Position numbers and translations under genes: made by a program
Notes under the pieces: generated by a model
The model's database searches: none
What the model was told of the DNA's origin: nothing
What the model saw: the letters and a program-made list of their open reading frames with translations, nothing else
Shown: positions 58,151 through 64,000 of the stretch, piece by piece
Position numbering within the stretch: position 1 is the stretch's first letter
Layout of the letters: every line of letters starts with the position of its first letter
Assembly: GCF_030254825.1 (NCBI RefSeq)
Contig: NC_083350.1
Span: 111,557,024 to 111,621,023, forward strand
Direction of reading: 5' to 3'
Length of the DNA: 64,000 nucleotides
From: Meriones unguiculatus
Taxonomy: Eukaryota > Chordata > Mammalia > Rodentia > Muridae

Positions 58151-61100
58151 AAAAAATATATGTTGCCTTACCTGGAGATGTATTCTTACTCTACAATTAT
58201 TTCTCCACAAATTTAAACATTTTCCAATATCAAACACTCAGAAAATGCATTGTTTCCAAGACAAGAAAGGAGAAGATTACAGATATCCTTTGCTCAAACT
58301 TTCAAAAAGGTTTTAGAAATTAACTGACCAGTAGTTTTGTTATTATATCAAGCTATGCAGAATTAGTATGATTGAATTTCTGACTGCATGAACACTTTTA
58401 AAAATTGTTTCCATATCATGAAACATGGGCAACAAAGCGGAACTTCCTTGCTTGAAAAGCCTCCTGAATCGTGTTTGTCACAAAGAGTACCTTCCTGGCT
58501 TTGGTCAGAGTTACTTCTGTCAGAAACACAGGAGAAGCACCTGTACATATTTACACAGACTGGGTGAAAAAGAAGTGTGCAGAAGCAATTTAGAGAAATT
58601 AATCTCAACAATTCTTGAATATTATCAGGAAATACCTGAGGAGTAAAAAGTGCAGTTTCTGATCTCAAAGTTCTGTGATGAAAACTAGATAGGATTTCTT
58701 GCAACAGGTTAAACTGCGTAGCTAGGAAAAGATCTTAGTGGGTTGCATACAAAGCTGTCCACCTGGGGGAGCCATTGAACTGAAATAGAGGCCTGTATTT
58801 TGACCAGTCCTGAATCATGCTTTTTTCAGAGGTGATTCTGATCTGTGGGCAATTCACAAACTTCATCAATGATGGAATCTCACCTGGGGCTATGTACTAT
58901 CAACTCTTCTCCACTGCAAGGGTGGAGAAAGAGTGAGGGATGGAGACTTGGGGTAAAGTTGTTAGAGGTCAAGAGACAGAAGGAAAAAGGTGTCAGTATG
59001 ATCAGGTATATTTTTTCTTACCCTTTCTCAAACCCTGGAAAACTGATATGGGGGTCAAAAATCAGTGTGTCACTCAGTCATTAGACTAACATCCAGAGGG
59101 GAACCACAGACCTTTAAAAAAAAGAAATAAAGAAAAAAAGCTTTCTAATGTTTCATAGAGCCTGTCTTCTCTTCTGCGAAACTGGTTTTTGCTACCTCTC
59201 CCTTTTCAACTATGCTCCAGATACTTCACCCTGCTATTTATTGTAAACCTGAGACAAACGTTGCTTCATGTTGCTTTTGACGCTGATTCCCTTATAATTA
59301 TTCTGTGGCTGGATACCTTATCTCTTGTTCTGTGTGTTTCTGCTGCATTGAAACAACCTCTCTGACGGTGAGACTCTAACACATAGGAGGTAAAGGAAAC
59401 TTAGAAGACTTGAACAGTAAACAGTAACCACGAATTTCAGGAAACCCTAGAAAGTTACAAGCCCATCGTCAAGTGAGTGGCTGCTGGGGAAGGAGACATT
59501 GCCACTGGCTTGTGTGTTGTCTGAGGGCTGGGGAGGGCTTTTAATGCACAGATGCTCATGTGTGCATCCCCTCTCCTTGTTCTTGTAAGTAGCCTCCATA
59601 AACTTACTGCTTTCTTGAAGCTGATTTGAAAGGAATCATTTCTTTGATCTGTCACATCTTTTATCTGGGGTGAGAAAAATTCAGACAACACTTAACTTAA
59701 AAAAAAAAATCTCTGCTCAAATATTGTTTCCTCAATATGCTCTCTTCCTAGCCACCTTAGGTAAATATAAACTTTGCAAGAACTCTTCTGACCCATTTTA
59801 TCTGTGTTACCTTATATGCCATAGATCAGGCTCTTCACAGAACAATACAGTTTTATTTTTCCCTCTTCTCTACCATCACTAGAAGGGAACTGATGGATAA
59901 CCTTGTCTGTTTGTTCACAACTACTGCCACATGGACGAGAACCATGGCATGAGGTACAGTTTATAAATCAATGAGTGCATATAAGCTCTAATGTCACTCC
60001 CAACACTCCCAGCAAATGATAAGACTTTTCAATATCTTTCCCACTCAGTTAGCTCTTTGTTAAGTTGCCCTATTTTACTACTTTATAATCCCCTGCTTTT
60101 GTTTCTATGTGCACACCTTTGAACAAATACATAACTTTTTTTAATTTTTGTTTTATTGAAAAGATAAAATCTTTAAGCACAGATTTTATTTTTTTCTTTA
60201 AGGAATCTACTAAGCAGCTATAATATCACCTAGGAAGGTCGGTGGCTAATACATATTAAATGGTTTTTAATTGGGATTAGAGAACTATTCTTTGCGTGAC
60301 CTAATAAGTAATTTATTTGGTCTAAAGTTCTCAGAACTTAAAAAAAAAGGCTAGTATTGGTATTGGTAGTATTGGCGGTTGATTTATTAATTTTATTAAA
60401 GTGGGGGCAAAAGAATCAGTTGATGGCTTCTTTTCGGCATCAGTGCCATGATCCTCTCATCGAGCAATGTTTAGAAACAGAGTGAGTCCATTTGGTCGGT
60501 TTGTCACGAACAGCTCAGGAGTTCAGATGTTCCTTTCCCCTCCACCCCACATTCTTGGCTCCAAAAGATGCCCAGCACTCTCCTAAAGGCGAGGAGGCAC
60601 TGGGGGTCTGGCTCAGGTTGGGGCCTATTCACACACATGGCTGAAGGAATGGCACGGTGAGATGCTGGTTTTCTACTTGAACATTCTTGTGGTCTATCAA
60701 AAGCTTGCCATTTCATGTGTGATTACTTTTTATCTTACAGAGCCTATTATTTACCATTGCAAAGCACTTTAGGGACCCCAAAGCTGCTGAGGCTGCCCAC
60801 ACGGGAATGGCACGCACAAGCCAAGCATGCTCAGGGTTGTACAATGGATTTGAATGTGGCATCTGTGTATTTTTTCAGTGATTTTAAAAAAAAAACTTTT
60901 CCCTTTGGTTTATTTGCGTGGATAGTAGCATAGGTTACCAAACTTAAAAAAAAAAGTCAAATGTGGCTTGGCATTTGTGGTTTATCCAGACTTAGGTACT
61001 TCTACAAGAATGTATAGAAATTAGCAATCACTGCAAGTTTCAATTTCAAAATATTATAGTGTTATTTACAATAATAATATTGTTTAAAATCAAAGCAATC

Positions 61101-61285
61101 ATTTCTAAAATGACAAACCAAGAACAAATTACAGATATTAGTCCAACAATTATAATTAACCATAACATGAATAAAATTTAGACAAAACCATGGACATACA
61201 CATCATAATGAATTAAATTTCATTAAACAAATGTTGACTGATGTGCTTGTTCTATAGTTAAGACTTAACCTTCAGAAAAAAAAAG

Positions 61286-61408
61286 ACCTCCCCTATCAGT
61301 GGACTTGGGGAGGGGCATGCATGCAGAGGGTGGAGGAAGGGAGGGATTCGGACTGGAGGAGGGAGGGAACCACAAGGAGGATACAAAGTGAATAAAGTAT
61401 TGCAAAGG
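61286..61408 (+). mobile_element. Very short L1 3' end
   Basis: Plus-strand last ~120 bp of the common L1 3' UTR (CTCCCCTATCAGTGGACTTG to AATAAAGTATTG). From 61,409 to 62,690 no element or gene is recognised. Confidence 0.85.
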
Positions 61409-62689
61409 CAGAAAACAAGTAGAGGGGTACTACTGCTCAGGAATTAGAAAATTTTGTACAAGGTAAGTTTTAAAGATCTGCTCTAGATGGACTGTAGTCA
61501 TCCCCCAGATTCACAATAACACACTGTGCATTCAAAAATCAGTCAAAGGACAGATTTCTGATAACAATTAAAAACTCAAGTATCTGTAATTTTTCTAGTG
61601 TATGTCAAAAATATGTAGTTTATTGTTAGTGGCAGACTAAAAGTTTAATCTTAATGAAAAGAGGACTAATAAATTGTTTCAAATTCCAAGGTATCAGTGT
61701 ATTAACTTCAACATCCTGGCTCTAAGCAAAGCATGAGGGCTACATCCCAGCTTCCTGTTAAGAGTTCAGAAGTTGTTTCCAACATTTACTCTGATAAATG
61801 CTGCACAAGACATTCAAGGGCAGCCAGGCAAGGACGAGAGCACATGTGGTGGCACATTTGTTGTTAGTTGTGCTGCTTGGAAGTGGGATGTTGGGCCTGA
61901 AGGAGAGTCTTCCCTTCTTTCTGTGCCAGCTAGAGGAGACAGGTCAGGAGTCACGTCCTTGCAATTCTCCGAACCTTGATCCTTCTTACTGGAATGTAAT
62001 TTGGTAAACTGTGTCAGGGCTGTGGTCTACACTCTTTTAATTCTTCCACTGAAGTATTTACTTCTTCGTTTACAACAGAACACGGTGGCTATTAAACAGT
62101 TGTGTAAATAACTACTACCTAGATAGTAGGAAAAGACAAGTTCTTAGGCAGTTAGCTTCAGGGCCAGTAAAGAAGAAGGTAGAAACTCTACAATGTAGGA
62201 AAATCTCTATGCAAAGTATACTTTGTCTATATCCTGCACGACTTCTAATATCCATGAAGTCATAAATTTGAATAAAATTATTTGAGAATAAAGACAAAGA
62301 ATTTTCCACAATTTAATTCAAACTCATCTATGTATGAGAACAACTGCTCTGCACACTAAAGGAAAGTTATTAAAGTTCACTATTGCATTTGTGAACCTGG
62401 CAGATAGTTACTATCGTGGCATGTGAAGTAAGTAATAGTAACTCTGATATTATTTAAGTAAGCATATAGTGTAGATCAGAATTGGTTAGAAATCCACAGA
62501 TGGTATTAGCAAATACACATAATCATTTTATGTAAATAGTGTAAATCTTGATCACTCATAGGAAAGAAAATATTAAATTATAAAATAATGTTTTTACTTC
62601 TCAGAAGTCATTTCTCTTGAATTACACACATGTTTGATTAATTGTAATATTTTTGGTATTTTTATTTCATTTTATTGTTGTTTTTTAAT

Positions 62690-63410
62690 TCATCCCAGTT
62701 GTAGCTCCCTCCCTTCTCTCCTCCCAGTCCCAGCCTCCCTCCATGTTCCCCCTATTCCACAACCCTTACTTTTCAGAGAAAGGGAGCTCTCTCTACTCAC
62801 CCACCCCTGCATATCAAGTCTCATTAGGATTGAGGGCATCCTCTTCCCTCTGTGGGCTGGCCAGGTAGTGCTGCCAGGGGAAAGTGACCAAAGAGAATGC
62901 AACAGTCTATGGCAGAGTCATCCCCCATTCATCTTACTGGAACTCATATGACGACCGATCTGCCCATCAGCTACATCTGTGTAGGGGGCCTAAGTCTAGT
63001 CCATTCATGGTCCTTGGTTAATGATTCAGTCTCCTCAGGCCCCCTGGGCCTTCGTTAGTTGGCTCTGTTGGTCTTCTTGTAGTGCTCCCATCTTCTCTGA
63101 GTTCTTCTCTCCTTCCCCCAATTCTTCCACAAGACTACCTGTGCTCCACCCAATGTTTGTCGATCTCTGCATCTGATTCTACCAGCTGCTGGGTGGAGTG
63201 ACTCAGAGGACAGCTATGCTAGGCTCCATCTGCAAGCACAGCGGAGTATTTTTAATGGTGTAAGGGGTTGGCTGTCTCCCATGGAGTAGGTCTTAGAATG
63301 GGCCAGGCATTGGTTGGACATTCCTTCAATCTTTGCTTTATTTTTGTTCATGCACATCTTATAGACAGGATAAATTTTGTTTTGAAATTTTTGTAGGTGC
63401 GTTGATGTTC
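62690..63410 (-). mobile_element. Older L1 3' UTR (minus strand)
   Basis: Same older 3' UTR type as 20,250-21,000: CATCCCAGTTGTAGCTCCC, TGTAGGGGGCCTAAGTCTAG, CAGTCTCCTCAGGCCC, CTGCTGGGTGGAG and CAAGCACAGCGGAG-like blocks in the same order. It is non-coding. The 105-codon open frame at 62,634 lies in the pyrimidine-rich part and is a chance frame. Confidence 0.75.
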
Positions 63411-63739
63411 TTAAGTAGGTAATGTTTTGTCTGTAAACTTAGTTTCAGGAAAGTATTGGGGTACTGCAAAATTATAAGAAGGAATTAGGGAGGGAATATA
63501 GAGAAAGATAATTCATCCAAAAGACTTTTGAAAATGCCATATGGAAACCTACTACTGCCCTAAAATACATACAAATGCATTATGTAAAAGGGGTTTAAAT
63601 GGAATTAGCCTGTAACAGGAGGGACAGTGACCTCTCAGACACCATGTGTTAACAAATCAAAAGTCTAGTACCACACATCTATGGGTTACTTCTTTTTGAG
63701 TTATTGTTTAATGAAGTCCAGTGAACACCCTCTCCACAC

Positions 63740-63772
63740 ACAGACACACAGACACACACACACACACACACA
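63740..63772. repeat. (CA)n-rich microsatellite
   Basis: CACAGACACA units followed by an uninterrupted CA run. The flanking 63,411-64,000 shows nothing else I can name. Confidence 0.9.
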
Positions 63773-64000
63773 AAACCATCATAGGCTATTGCTATTGTTC
63801 TTGATTTGATGGAAAGACTATGTTGCTTAAGGCATGAGTATATAAGTCGTAAGACATGGACAAATCAAGCTTGTACTAATATAGCTTATTTCTTGCTGGT
63901 CAGCATTGACAGTACTGGAAGTTTCTATACACAAAAACCAGGAAGAAAAGCCATGATCAGTTCCACCTAGCTGTGAACCCTGGGAAGTACCATTACAGGC

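Noticed and set aside
58363..58704. Overlapping open frames on both strands (113 and 73 codons)
   Set aside because: No domain, no splice or poly(A) context and no similarity I recognise. They were kept only as unannotated intergenic DNA.
62634..62951. 105-codon open frame near the right end
   Set aside because: It reads through the pyrimidine-rich part of an old L1 3' UTR and has no recognisable domain.

Overview
The window is mammalian nuclear DNA from a muroid rodent. The evidence is a B2-type SINE, many rodent-type LINE-1 (L1) copies sharing one 3' UTR, IAP-like retroviral sequence, and the 3' exons of a vertebrate amino-acid transporter gene. The dominant L1 3' UTR and the IAP-like LTR look more like a cricetid (hamster, vole, deer mouse) than house mouse, but that is only an impression. 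There are no bacterial genes, CRISPR arrays or RNA genes that I can support.

Region 1 (1-14,680) holds the last four coding exons and the 3' UTR of Slc6a15 (B0AT2/NTT73, a sodium-dependent neutral amino-acid transporter) on the plus strand. The exons are 4,095-4,287, 5,595-5,754, 11,965-12,127 and 13,312-13,683. All splice phases agree, and the poly(A) signal is at 14,657. The introns carry old and younger L1 pieces, SINEs, microsatellites and a perfect 36-bp inverted repeat (12,359-12,442). The start of the gene lies upstream of the window.

Region 2 (14,680-30,500) is intergenic and repeat-rich. It holds 5'-truncated L1s, several with clear target-site duplications (TSDs), a nested L1-in-L1, 5'-inverted (twin-primed) L1s, and two candidate processed retrocopies of cellular transcripts.

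Region 3 (30,497-39,159) is the most interesting part. A 16-bp TSD brackets one 8.6-kb insertion. Reading the minus strand, it consists of a full-length L1 (5' UTR, broken ORF1, broken ORF2, 3' UTR, short A-tract), then about 1.6 kb of betaretrovirus-like env and 3' LTR sequence, ending in a poly(A) tract just after the LTR's own AATAAA. This is the structure expected when an L1 transcript reads through its own signal into a downstream provirus and the chimeric RNA is retrotransposed (3' transduction). The target was an older L1 whose sequence resumes in register on both sides.

Region 4 (41,822-52,640) is a second, older L1 cluster: at least three minus-strand L1 pieces with duplicated and deleted segments. 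Region 5 (52,640-64,000) is intergenic, with scattered L1 3' ends, microsatellites and two short perfect inverted repeats. No protein-coding gene other than Slc6a15 is supported. The open frames elsewhere are L1, endogenous retrovirus or chance.
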